Shown here piece after piece: positions 48,960 through 59,725 of a stretch of DNA of 64,000 bases. The first letter of the stretch is position 1; each line of letters begins with the position of its first letter. A model generated the notes under the pieces. It was given only the letters and a program-made list of their open reading frames with translations. It made no database searches and was not told the DNA's origin. This stretch comes from Haliotis asinina. Its lineage: Eukaryota; Mollusca; Gastropoda; Lepetellida; Haliotidae. Location: positions 54,290,753 to 54,354,752 of the forward strand of contig NC_090281.1 in NCBI RefSeq assembly GCF_037392515.1, given 5' to 3'. Position numbers and translations under genes: made by a program.

Positions 48960-51900
48960 TGTTGTATCTATGCTGCCGCTCGAACCTTGGAGGAACTTCA
49001 AACAGTTTCCAAAGAAAAGTCTTCTAATACTGCTAACAATAAACCAAGAAAAAACCGGTTTCAAGTGAAATTAACAGAAACTAGAAAATATATTTCCTGG
49101 ATAGAGCTGTGCCTGAAATTAAGATCATCAGGGAATCCCATGTCTAAACGACAAAAGGCAATTTGGAGAAAATTAAAATTACAGTACAAAACAACAAAAG
49201 AAAAGGTACTTCTCCAAATTGTTGATTCCCTTAAGGCAAAAATAAAAATTTGGACTGAAAGAAAGAAAAAATGGGAAAAGATAAACAAATTTATCAAACA
49301 AAATAAACTTTTCAAAAATAACGAAAAGCAATTTTATAGGCAACTTAAAACAAGTGGTGATGGTGAGCATGATAAACGGCCTCCCATGACTGCCAATGAA
49401 AGGTTCTGGAAACAGTTGTGGTCTGTACCCGGCAACTGTAACCTGGAGGCACCATGGGTCAGTGATTATGACCATGCAATGCATGAGAAAGTAACTAGGT
49501 CGTTTGTGTGTTACATCTCACCAGATTGCCTGAAAAGTGTCATTAAAAAGTCCAAATCTAATACAGCTCCAGGGCCTGATGGCATTCGAAACCGGTATTG
49601 GAAACTGTTTCCCTGTGTCCAAGCACCACTCCTTCACTGTTTCAATTCTCTTGTGGATACAGGTGATGTTCCTCCATGGTTCTGCAAAGGTCGCACAATA
49701 CTCCTTCCCAAAAAAGGAGACTTGACAGATCCCAAAAACTTCCGCCCTATCACATGTCTAAATACTCAATATAAATTATTCACAGGGTGTTTGTCAAACC
49801 TCGTGTCATGTTACTGCTCTTCCAATGAGATAATTTACAGAGAGCAGAAGGGGGCGAGAAAAGGATGTTGGGGGTGCAAGGATCAACTTCTTGTACAGAA
49901 AATGATTTTGGAAGAGGCTAAAACATACCACCGCAACCTCTCCATGTGCTGGATAGACTACAAAAAGGCATACGACTCTGTCCCTCACGAATGGATTCTG
50001 AAGTCTCTTCAGTGTATTGACCTCCCTGAGCGACTACTTGATTTACTCAAGTCTTTAATGAGTTGCTGGTCGACTCAACTTGAGATGTACTCGCAAGGAG
50101 AGGTGCAGACATCGGAATCTATTCCAATCAGAAGGGGAATATTTCAGGGGGACTCCTTCAGTCCATTGCTCTTTTGTCTGTCTCTAAATCCTTTGAGTTT
50201 CCTGCTCAACGGGGAGAAAGGGTACCATCCCGGACCTCCTCAGCACAGATCCCCAACACCTCTTACTCATCTCCTCTATATGGATGACATCGAGCTCCTT
50301 GCCAAAAGAGAGACCAATTTGAAAGAACAGGTTCTCCTTGTCGAGTCCTTCTCTAATGATATTGGCATGACATTTGGACTCGACAAATGTAATACTCTTC
50401 ACCTGAAACGTGGCAAGGTAACTAGTGATGGATCGGTCAAGTTACAAGGGGGAGGAGTTATTGAGCATCTTGTGGAAGATCAGGCCTACACCTATCTTGG
50501 AATGCAAGTTCGAGACAAGCTCCAGAATGCCCTGATTCAAGATAAACTTCGGGCCGAGTATAAATCTCGTTTAAAGAAAATCTGGAGTTCAGAGCTAAAT
50601 GCTCGAAACAAAGTCAAAGCCACCAATACTTTTGCTGTGCCAGTCCTCTCCTACTCCTTTGGAGTAGTTGATTGGACAAAACAAGACATCCAGAGTCTTG
50701 ACCGCCTGACCAGAAGGATCATGTCTGATAACAGAGCACACCACCCTCGCTCCTCTCTTAATCGTTTATATATGCCAATCAATTCGGGAGGTCGGGGTTT
50801 GATTAATGTGGAAGCTCTTCATGACAGAATTTTATTGTGTACTTTCGCACATATTTATTTGTCAGATGATCCTCTGGTGATGCACGTCAAGATTCATGAT
50901 GAAAGCAAGGAATTCCACAGCTACTTTAAGCGTGCCAAGGTTGTTGGACACAATTTGAAATTTGAAGTTGATTTTGTTGATGGCGATGTACTGCTGGACG
51001 GTACAGTGATGGGAGTAAACCAGGTGAAGTCTTTCACCAAGTCTGCCCAGAGTCGGTCCTTTGTGGAGAAGCTGTCTGAGAAGCCATTGCATCGTGTGTA
51101 TATGCAGTGTGTGGAACAGAACAGCAATCCAAGCGACTCCTTCGCCTGGATGAAGTCGGCTGGTCTCAAATGTGAAACTGAGGGCTTCCTTTTTGCTGCT
51201 CAGGACCAGTCACTTCCCACTCGCAATCGCCAGAATGTGATTCTTAAAGAAAATATCAATATGAAATGTCGTCTTTGCAATCAATTTACAGAGACTGTCC
51301 AACACCTTGTTAGTGGATGCCCTTCCTTGGCACAAACAGCATATCTTAAAAGACATGATGGCATGGCTCGCTGCTTTTATTATCGTCTCCGCCATGCCTG
51401 TGGCTTTGACTCCGAGGTCCATCCATGGTACGACCCTGAGCATGTCCAGGGCGTCCTGGAAAATGACAGCTACAAACTTCTCTGGAATAGGCCAATATAC
51501 AGCCTGAGACGAATTCCAGCCAACAAACCTGATCTTGTCCTTTTTGATAAAGCCAATGAAATTATTTATATCATTGAATTTTCTGTCCCTTTTGACAGCA
51601 ATGTGATAGGCAAGATTCAGGAAAAGCATGATAAATATGCGGACCTCGCCTTTGAAATGTCTCGCTTGCATCCCAAGTACACTGTCGTCAGGCTCCCCAT
51701 TGTTCTCGGTGCCCTTGGTTTGGTACCTCCTGATCTCTTGGCGCAGATGAGGAGAGTGCCCGGGTTCTCCACCGGGAGCACAGCCCTTCTGACAATCTGG
51801 GTAATGCAGAAGGCTGCAGTGTTGGGGAGCCTTCATATTCTCCGAAAAGTTCTTGATGGGTTCGACTAGGCAGTGTTTCCTGGGAGAAGTCCCATTCGCT

Positions 51901-52013
51901 GTCTGGGCTGCGTGTAGAGGGGGCGAGGGCCCTGAGCTGATGATGAGCTTGACCAGCCTGACTGTGCCAGGATCACCCGAACCCTCTCTGCTGCATTTCA
52001 ATTTTTAATCTGC
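48960..52013 (+). mobile_element. R4/Dong-like LINE in a (TAA)n target
   Basis: Non-LTR retrotransposon of about 3.05 kb bounded on both sides by TAA repeats (left 48,911-48,959; right 52,016-52,038), the target known for Dong elements of the R4 clade. It carries one long open frame followed by a 145-nt 3' UTR. It is probably truncated at the 5' end, because no start codon or 5' UTR precedes the frame and family members encode longer proteins. The 3' end reads into AAAAAATAATAA without a separate poly(A) tail. Confidence 0.85.
49140..51869 (+). CDS. LINE reverse transcriptase with restriction-like endonuclease
   Basis: The first in-frame ATG is at 49,140, giving 909 residues; the frame is open back to 48,906 but begins in microsatellite. 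Domains in order: a Lys-rich N-terminal segment; RT fingers and palm with TAPGPDGIRNRYWKLF, RTILLPKKGDLTDPKNFRPI, motif A WIDYKKAYDSVPHEWI, motif B RRGIFQGDSFSPLLFCLSLN and the catalytic YMDD at 50,277-50,288; thumb with NSGGRGLINVEALHDR; a zinc knuckle CRLCNQFTETVQHLVSGC (Cys-Cys-His-Cys); and a C-terminal restriction-like endonuclease with KPDLVLFD and IEFSVPF. This order (RT, CCHC, RLE) defines the R2/R4-type LINEs and not the AP-endonuclease type. No internal stop is present and the catalytic residues that I can see are intact, so the protein could still be active. Confidence 0.88.
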   Translation: MSKRQKAIWRKLKLQYKTTKEKVLLQIVDSLKAKIKIWTERKKKWEKINKFIKQNKLFKNNEKQFYRQLKTSGDGEHDKRPPMTANERFWKQLWSVPGNCNLEAPWVSDYDHAMHEKVTRSFVCYISPDCLKSVIKKSKSNTAPGPDGIRNRYWKLFPCVQAPLLHCFNSLVDTGDVPPWFCKGRTILLPKKGDLTDPKNFRPITCLNTQYKLFTGCLSNLVSCYCSSNEIIYREQKGARKGCWGCKDQLLVQKMILEEAKTYHRNLSMCWIDYKKAYDSVPHEWILKSLQCIDLPERLLDLLKSLMSCWSTQLEMYSQGEVQTSESIPIRRGIFQGDSFSPLLFCLSLNPLSFLLNGEKGYHPGPPQHRSPTPLTHLLYMDDIELLAKRETNLKEQVLLVESFSNDIGMTFGLDKCNTLHLKRGKVTSDGSVKLQGGGVIEHLVEDQAYTYLGMQVRDKLQNALIQDKLRAEYKSRLKKIWSSELNARNKVKATNTFAVPVLSYSFGVVDWTKQDIQSLDRLTRRIMSDNRAHHPRSSLNRLYMPINSGGRGLINVEALHDRILLCTFAHIYLSDDPLVMHVKIHDESKEFHSYFKRAKVVGHNLKFEVDFVDGDVLLDGTVMGVNQVKSFTKSAQSRSFVEKLSEKPLHRVYMQCVEQNSNPSDSFAWMKSAGLKCETEGFLFAAQDQSLPTRNRQNVILKENINMKCRLCNQFTETVQHLVSGCPSLAQTAYLKRHDGMARCFYYRLRHACGFDSEVHPWYDPEHVQGVLENDSYKLLWNRPIYSLRRIPANKPDLVLFDKANEIIYIIEFSVPFDSNVIGKIQEKHDKYADLAFEMSRLHPKYTVVRLPIVLGALGLVPPDLLAQMRRVPGFSTGSTALLTIWVMQKAAVLGSLHILRKVLDGFD

Positions 52014-52015
52014 AA

Positions 52016-52038
52016 AAAATAATAATAATAATAATAAA
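52016..52038 (+). repeat. (TAA)n microsatellite, right of the LINE
   Basis: Seven to eight TAA units directly after the LINE 3' end, in the same strand sense as the left block. Confidence 0.9.
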
Positions 52039-52483
52039 GGCATTTTGCAACACACCATATCCAGGAACACAGAATATCCAACAAATAATACTCTTATCAC
52101 TGCATAAAAATAATTAATAGTTTTTAAGAAGGAAACAAATATTAGTGAAGCAACTGAAATAAAAGAATATATTACCACCATTATTGAACATGTATTAAAC
52201 AGACAACAACATAATGGCATAATCAACATATGCCATGATCACTTGTTGAGAATCTCATCCAACTGGCTTCTTACATCAAATATAACTGATGCCACTTGAC
52301 TGTAAGTGATGTCATGGCATTTTGCTGCAAATTCACAAACAAAAGTCTCCTGGGAACTGACCATACCACATTGTCATGTAAAAGTCATAAGATATCAGAA
52401 TACTCTTTTTTTGGCTTGGATTCACTTCAAGTTACATCATCGTACATCAAAAGTTACATTGTGCAAAATCCATTAGTAGTGAG

Positions 52484-53190
52484 TGAGTATGGTTTTATGG
52501 AGCTTTGTAGCAATATTGTTGTAATGCCTGTCTAAGTAAATTTTTCTCAGCATTATTCGTTACCTCTACTGAGTCTGACAACACTACTGGGAGGTCATGT
52601 CAAGTAACCTTTGAGACTGACCAATGAGAACACAACTTACCAAATTGTGAAACTGAACACTCGCACCCATCTTTTGAACTTTTACCTCAAAAAGGTTAGT
52701 ACCCAAACGATTCCAAACGCTATTTTCCATACGATCCCTTCCATGTGATGCACATGGAGCAAGCCACAATAGTGAGTACACATCGCTGAAAATATTGGCC
52801 TGTGGTAACCATGTCATCAGAAAGCCCTAAACATGCAGGTAAAATATCTGTTTTATGTGGATTTTCATTTGTTGAGAGATCAGTGTCAGTGACTGGGGAA
52901 TTTTGTACATCCTGCTAAACTATATACAGTAACCGTTGTCCGATTGGCTAAATCTGTGCTGCTGTCTTGCATTTGACTGCATTTGACTGCATTTGACTCA
53001 TTGGTCGCTCAAAGGTTACCTGACATGACCTCCTACTATGGTTTGTTAGACTCAGTAGGGGAGAGTAACGAATAATACTGAGAGTAAATTTACTTAGACT
53101 GCCAGCAATGTTGCAGCAGGAGTACAGGAAGTGAGCTTCACACCATGTACTTATGTGAGTTTTGGCGTAACAAGCGAAGGCACCATAGCT
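52484..53190 (-). repeat. SINE-A split by a TIR element
   Basis: The left piece (GTGAGTGAGTATGGTTTTAT to about 52,530) and the right piece (53,102-53,190: CCAGCAATGTTGCAGC, GTGAGCTTCACACCATGTAC) are consecutive parts of one inverted SINE-A. The family T element sits between them. Confidence 0.7.
52530..53101. mobile_element. Non-autonomous TIR element, family T copy 2
   Basis: About 570 bp with long terminal inverted repeats of about 110 bp. The left begins GTCTAAGTAAATTT, passes ACTGAGTCTGACAACAC and reaches AGGTCATGTCAAGTAACC; the right mirrors it (GGTTACCTGACATGACCT, GTTTGTTAGACTCAGT, AATTTACTTAGAC). A TTTGACTGCA triplet repeat lies inside the right arm (about 52,970-52,998). There is no open frame of note. 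It inserted into a SINE-A, so it is younger than that SINE. Confidence 0.8.
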
Positions 53191-55184
53191 CACGGAAACT
53201 ATGCTGCCATACAACACATGACCATATAACCAACATGACTGCAATATATTCTCCATCAGTATACTTATGAAGTATGTTGATTGTGTATGTTACCTCAGGT
53301 ATATATACTGAACATAAAACACACACATGATCCATAGGAGACAGAGATTAAAATCATTTCCATAAAAGGAAATTAGAAAAAACAAACAAGGTGTTAATGA
53401 AACCTAAACAAACATAACCATTACATTACAGAAAATCAATACATGTAATGAGAAACTAGCCATGAATATTTCACATCTTGAATCAGTACAACTCTCACTA
53501 TACATTGTATAGTAGCTGTACATTAAACATTGGCCTTCAGTCAAAGATATTTCTTGCAAGAAATCTTTGTGGAACTCGCACAAAGAAATTAACACACTTA
53601 TAATGGGAATGAATATTATTAAAGCCATGGGAATAATAATGAATTATAACATGATCAGTCCACACTTATCTTACAAAATTAAACCCAGGGCTTAAACATG
53701 GAAGCATATAGCCACCAAAACAAGATCAACATTCAAGATAATCTCAATGCATATATTTTGGACATCCATAAAATTATCAGTCTACTTTTGGAAAGTGTAA
53801 GTGTATAAGTGATGCACATACCCTTGTAAACAAAATAGGTTTATTGGTCAATACACCTCACTTTAAACGGAAATCATGGTAACCATGCCTGATTGCAAGT
53901 GGTTCAATCAGACTGTTTCAAAATCTAATATTGCACCCAACAGACTAATGTTAAAAATATAACAATACTACTCCTTACAGTGATAACGTGTTACCTGTGA
54001 TCTTATCTTGGAAGGTAAGGAAGGGGTCACTCAGTGCTAATGAGTTTGTCCTGTACCCTATGTTCATTGACATTGCCACATTGTTATCATGTGACCTCTG
54101 CCTAAATTATGAAAACAGAAAAAAATCACCGCTAATTGCAAACGCTGATATTATTGCACTAGTAAAACCAGATCATGTTCATCAGTTATGTCAAAGATGA
54201 CAGATCAGTTGGCATAGGAATTATGCAAAACAGATCCATGTAATGTGTAACTTTGGCTTTCCTTCAGCCATGATACAAGGGTGGTAACCAAACATTTCAG
54301 GTGTACAGTTTCCCCTAAATTCACATGCTATTACACGTAAAGCTCAGATCTGTATCTTTTGCTACTGATAACTGAAAATGCTTCAAAGAGCATGAAAAAA
54401 ATATACTTCTCAAAAAAGAGACCTAACTATTTCATAAAATGCAAAGTCCTGGTAAAGCGTTATGTGGCAGATTATTAAAGTAATATGAAACACTGAAAAT
54501 GTTCTTCATCCTTTTTTTGGTAGTTCTCAACACTTTCAAATGATTATCAACAGTAACAAATGTTGTCAACATTGAAGGGTACCCTGTAGACACAATGCAA
54601 AAGTTACATTGCGAATATATAACAAAAACCTTATGTGAATATCTAAATATGGACTTCATTACCAGCAGTAAGATATTTCATTTTTTATTTTATTTTTTTT
54701 TAGTTTCAGAATCTTTACTGACATACTTACATAACTATCAACCTCAAAGCAGACCTACATAAATTCCCAGAGATCACTGAACAGCATGTGATTTGTCTTG
54801 TGCATAAATCAGATGTAATCAAAACCAGGAGATAAAATATTTAGATTCTGCTGACATCTGCTTTGTCTCCATGTATCTAACAACACAGTAACACAAATCA
54901 CTCACACATTATACACAAGCATTCTTCAACAACTTGCCCATGGTAAGACACTGGTGGTGCCATGGAAACAATCATGTGGGATGTACATGACATCAAACAA
55001 AACATTCATCATGATAATCTCGGAGCAATCATTGTGAACAACTGCTAAAGGCAAAAACTACAACTCTCATGCAGTCATGGTTCCATAAAGTGACTTTAGG
55101 GTTACAGCATCTCTATGTAAGATATTTCATTATGTACTTAGGATTATTTCCCAAATTAATGGGTGTGCAGTGAGCAAACTCTCT

Positions 55185-55680
55185 TAGGCGCTAGACTAGT
55201 GATCCAGCATGCTTGGAGGTGCCAAGATTGAGCCCACATGTGACCAGGCGTAAAAACCTTTTTAAACCTTGGAGTCAACTTTGTGTGCAGCCTCTTTCAG
55301 TGCTATCACAACCCCTAGTGTTCAGTACACAACTCTGTGCACTTAAAGAGCCCACGAATCTGTTGATAGATGAAACGGATGGTGGTCGCGTGAATACATG
55401 CAAACACCTAGGTGCAGGTACAGCAGCATGCAGTAAACATGGACAATGTATGGTGACTGTGAGTTCCAGTTCACACTGCTGTGAATGGGTGCCTCATAAA
55501 GATGGAAAGCCACATAAACTCAGTGTGCCTAGTAGGCTGCAAGAGTTGTATGATTCCCAGGGAGTTCAGACCGAAAATATGGTGTGCCGTTGTGATGGAA
55601 ATCCATTGATCAAGGGAAAATCAAAGTGCCTTTGAGCAGTTGAACTGGATATCAATGCTATACAAATGTTAGTATAATAA
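55185..55680 (+). repeat. Family D SINE, copy 2
   Basis: Second copy of the long repeat at 3,338-3,845. The tRNA-like head is CTAGACTAGTGATCCAGC with AAGATTGAGCCC, and the 3' end is ATGCTATACAAATGTTAGTA followed by a TAATAA-rich tail. A 140-codon open frame runs through it by chance. Confidence 0.65.
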
Positions 55681-56377
55681 CTAAATATAATAATAAAAAA
55701 CAAAATAAAATCAACCCATAGCCTGTAAAATTATCATAATAAAAAAATTAACCACACATCCAGAAAGCTATTCACTGATCTGCTCATTGTTATATTAGAA
55801 GTCTTGTTAAACATATAAAATGCAATATGAAAACCTTATAAAACATAGGTCTGCCAGGTTTTTTATCTACTGCCTCATTTGTAGTACATGTATTACCACG
55901 TTCAGCATAATAAGCACCCTGTACCATAAATGCCAGCTTCAAGACAATCTGTAAATAATATTTATAAACACTTCAAATAAGACCAAACTTTTGGTTTGAA
56001 CGACACTTAAATTCTGTTTCTGTCACACCACTGGATCTCTAGAATATAATTTATCTTATTGTATAATGATTGAATGTATTCTTGCTTTGCCAATTTTCTA
56101 AATATCATTGGCACTTTTTACAGCAAATATGGTAAGCTTGTTTACTGTGTGAAGATACTGGACACTGTGTAAAAAATGATCATTCCTTAAATCATAACAA
56201 TATGAAACATTGAAAACAAGAAGAAATGCTGATGGCAAGAAAAACAAAACAATCTTCAATTCAAAATAAATTTCATCTAAAACAATTGACTCTGTTGTTC
56301 TTGTAGACTAGTTTCAATGACTTTCCATGAACACATTAGTATATATGTAACTGAACATAAAACATATTTTAATATTA

Positions 56378-56663
56378 GGCCAGACCAATTTTATTTCTTA
56401 TTTTATGGATCTGCCTGCCTTATTTTTTTTAAAGAATAAGGAAAAACCATAAAAATAAATTTTCACCGCCCAAAAAATAAAATCCTTATGTTTTTATTGG
56501 CTAAAAATGTAAACTCACAAGAACATACTTTTAGGTTGATTTGACCCATATTCACTTCATAAACTGCAAAGAGTAAAAATCTTTGTATTACTTTGATTGG
56601 AAATTTTATTTTATTTTTTTCCCACCTGCCTTCCATAAAACAAGAAATAAAATTGGTCCGGCC
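56378..56663. mobile_element. MITE with GGCC ends and TTA duplication
   Basis: Left end GGCCAGACCAATTTTATTTC; the right end reversed reads GGCCGGACCAATTTTATTTC, and the match continues to about 40 bp (TTATTTTATGGA). It is flanked by TTA on both sides (56,375-56,377 and 56,664-56,666). 286 bp, no coding. Confidence 0.8.
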
Positions 56664-56803
56664 TTATCATTTGATTACTTCCAAATGCAAAATGCCTACA
56701 GCAGATACGTATTCGGTATCTTTATCGACACCATGCACCTAAGTTACATCTAAAACACACAGCTTGCATAGTGATAGGTTAACGCTTATCTTGTGAATAT
56801 ATA

Positions 56804-56938
56804 CTCATGGAAACAAATAAGTGAACATGTGAAAGAAAAAAAGTTCCTTTATTTATTTCCAGATTTTCACCCAGAGTGGAATATACACCTTGTGAAAGAA
56901 CCTGGACTTTCAAATGTTCCCTTTTTTGTTTCCATGAG
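56804..56938. mobile_element. mariner-like MITE, 135 bp
   Basis: Left end CTCATGGAAACAAA, right end TTTGTTTCCATGAG, each flanked by TA (56,802-56,803 and 56,939-56,940). GTGAACATGTGAAAG and CTTTCAAATGTTCCC continue the inverted repeat. The TA target suggests a Tc1/mariner-type transposase in trans. Confidence 0.78.
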
Positions 56939-57345
56939 TACATATGATTTGGACAAATACAAATAACTCCATTTAAATAAAAAAAAATGAGCAGAAGAGG
57001 GATGAGAGAATAGAGACTAATAACATCTGCATTGGGGCTACATGACTTGTGGAAAAATTCTAGACTTATTTGATTTCAGGTTTTCACGTTGTTGGAGGGT
57101 TGTATGGAAGGAAAACTACATGCAATGTGGTTCTGGGATTGTGACACACACAGTCAGTGGTATTTGAAATGTATGATGGTATTGCACATGGAAGAACCAA
57201 ACCACAATGTGTGCTGGGGTAGTTTTTTCCATCACCCAAAGTTCCATCCCGAAGATTTCACTACAAAATAGACTTACAAATAAATTAAAAACTCAAACAC
57301 ATGTACGTTTTAACTTGGCAAGACATTCAGTAGCATTTTCAGCAT

Positions 57346-58679
57346 GTAGTCTCTAGGGGTGAAACAGTGCACTTTGTGGTACAAGGCCTTCGGGCCAGTC
57401 CATTTCAGTTCGCTTCAGTATACGAGATATTATCACAATGCAGAAAATTGACAGCAAGAGCCAAACTGAACCTCACATTGTTTAATAACATGGAAAACTT
57501 AACCATAATCTTTGTTATTTTGAAAAAACAAAACTCTCATTAAATAAATTATATTAAACAAATTAAATAAATTAACACAACACATAAAGACGGGATAGCA
57601 AATGGCAAGTGATCCTTCACGCAATCATCGGTGTTGATCATAATAGCATGCATTTCAGATCTCACGCAAGATCACTCAGGTTGAGAACAGTTTTGCTGAA
57701 TGATCACATGTCTATAAATAACATCTAATTTCAGGTCAAGTCATCACATTCATAGCTGACCAGTTGTTTAAACATATCGAGGTGTAATATGATGTGTTTA
57801 AAGAAGATCATTTTGTTACTTTAGTATGAAAGAATTGTTGTCACTGGTAATGTTTTTATAATTGATTGGATTAAAAAATGACTCTGATACGAGCTGCAAA
57901 ACTAAACACTGATTACTCAGTATATTGAATATATAACATCTGCATAATCCTTAGAACTCTTTCGATCTTAATTCCAGTGAACTTATGTGTTGAAAATTAA
58001 TTCAATAAAAAGCATTGCAGATATGTATAAATTCGGAATAGCTGCCATACTAATTTAGAGATTCTAAGATAGATTTACTGAGAACATAAGGGAGATAAGT
58101 TTTGCCACGTCACATGACAAGATTTACCTCAATATAATATGTTCTCAGAAAATCCAATGTTCATGTTCTACTTGATATTTATTCATAAAACATGTGGTTG
58201 TAGGAAAAATTAGGAAATCAGTATTCCTTTAATGTATCAGATCAAAGTCTAACATATTCTACCAGTCATATTTGGATAAACCCTGTGGGAATTATACCTA
58301 TAACATGTAACAATCGTCATTAATGCAAATGATATGTTTACATGATGTGTGCAGTTACAGAAGGTATAAAATGATTTGACTAAGAGTTTTATTTGAAATA
58401 ACCGGGAAAGGAAGCCAGTACTGATGTCTTCCAGACTGGTAGATCTAAGTAGGTGACATTCATGGGAATGCCGAACTTACTTCAGCAGAATGGTGGACGT
58501 ATAGGAGTGTATAGACCCAGACAAAGACATTTTTGAAAAGGTATAAAAAGATTTTTAAAATGATGGAATGAAAACAGAATATACTGAATTTTTGGATTCC
58601 ATTACGGTATACGGAAGTGAAGGCCAAATACCACTGTTCTACAAATACCGCAGTATACCATTTCACCCCTAGTAGTCTC
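57346..58679. mobile_element. Non-autonomous hAT-type element with 8-bp TSD
   Basis: The element at 57,354-58,671 (1,318 bp) starts TAGGGGTGAAACAGTG and ends, reversed, TAGGGGTGAAATGGTA. GTAGTCTC flanks it exactly at 57,346-57,353 and 58,672-58,679. An 8-bp duplication with short TAGGG-type ends is typical of hAT transposons. No transposase frame remains. Confidence 0.85.
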
Positions 58680-59002
58680 AACATTATATACAGAGAGAAA
58701 TAAATAAAGGAACACAGGAAAATTCAGGTGTTCCTTTGAAATTAAAGAAAAGATTAAAAATACGTAACGGAACACTGCTAAAAAGTGGTGTTCCCTTATA
58801 TGAGTCCCCACGTATATATACATCTGAAGCAATGAACGAGAGCATCATCCGATGATGCTTGTCAAGACTTTTCCATTTGTCAGATCTGCAAGTAGTTTAC
58901 ACAAGTAAGTAAAGTAGGGCTGGGACGGGTACCCCGAAGACCCAGGATGGGTAGGTAATGGGTTGGAACTAGGTACCCGTCTCAGTACCCAGACCTATTA
59001 TA

Positions 59003-59197
59003 ATCATGAGACTAATAGATTAACATTGTAATGTTATTCTTTCATGATTAGAAGACTGTATTGTCTTTAAAGATTTAGACATAATTTACAGTCAGTATGT
59101 GATCATGTGACTCATAGATTAAACAATGTAATATGTTATTCCTTCATAATTAAAAGACTGTATTGTCTTTGATGATTGAGAAATAATTTACAGTCAC
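59003..59197 (+). repeat. Two-copy tandem duplication, period about 99 bp
   Basis: 59,003-59,101 and 59,102-59,197 share AGACTGTATTGTCTTT and AATAATTTACAGTCA-type blocks with about 15% differences. No function is assigned. Confidence 0.8.
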
Positions 59198-59725
59198 CTG
59201 TTTTGAATATAAATACATGGTTCAGATACTAAAAACCTTGGAATTGTAGCCTCTGAGCTGAAGAACTTAATGCTATTTCTTACAATTTGATGTGAGGAAT
59301 CAACATAACAAGTGTCCTCATAAGGTAGGGTAATAGGGGCAGGTACCTCTGTAGAAAATTTGGACCCATGCAGGCCGTAGTATAAAGGGTAGTGTACAAG
59401 CCTGCTGAACACTTGTCATATCACATTTATATTCTACATTCAGACAGCACTTACTTGAAAACCTGTGACAGATCTGAATCATTGTTGAAATGATTGTCTA
59501 AACTCAGATTTGTTTACCATTGGCTTAGTGGTGAACCAGTTAACAAACATTTCATTGCTTTAACTGCGCGCAGAAGTGGCAAAGCTGGTAAACATTGCAA
59601 AAACAATTACTTAAATTATTCAAATGATATTTTGAAAATCAAACAACCTTAAAAGTCAGTTATATTTTTTTCCTTGGATTTCAACAAGACTTCAGTGAAC
59701 TAAGACATTTAAGAGAGTGTCTGAT

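Larger units (their letters stand above)
52040..59700. other. Intergenic stretch, LINE to F-box gene
   Basis: Apart from the mobile elements listed separately, no supported gene was seen on either strand in this AT-rich region. The open frames up to 140 codons lie in repeats or lack any coding character. Confidence 0.55.

Noticed and set aside
51210-52001. 263-codon minus-strand frame
   Set aside because: It is the antisense of the LINE endonuclease region; the plus-strand frame has all the conserved motifs.
55213-55635. 140-codon plus-strand frame
   Set aside because: It is wholly inside the family D SINE copy and not shared in frame with the other copy.
58918-58995. GGGTACC-rich inverted sequence
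   Set aside because: GGGACGGGTACC and GGTACCCGTCTC could be ends of a small element, but no target duplication or second copy was found.
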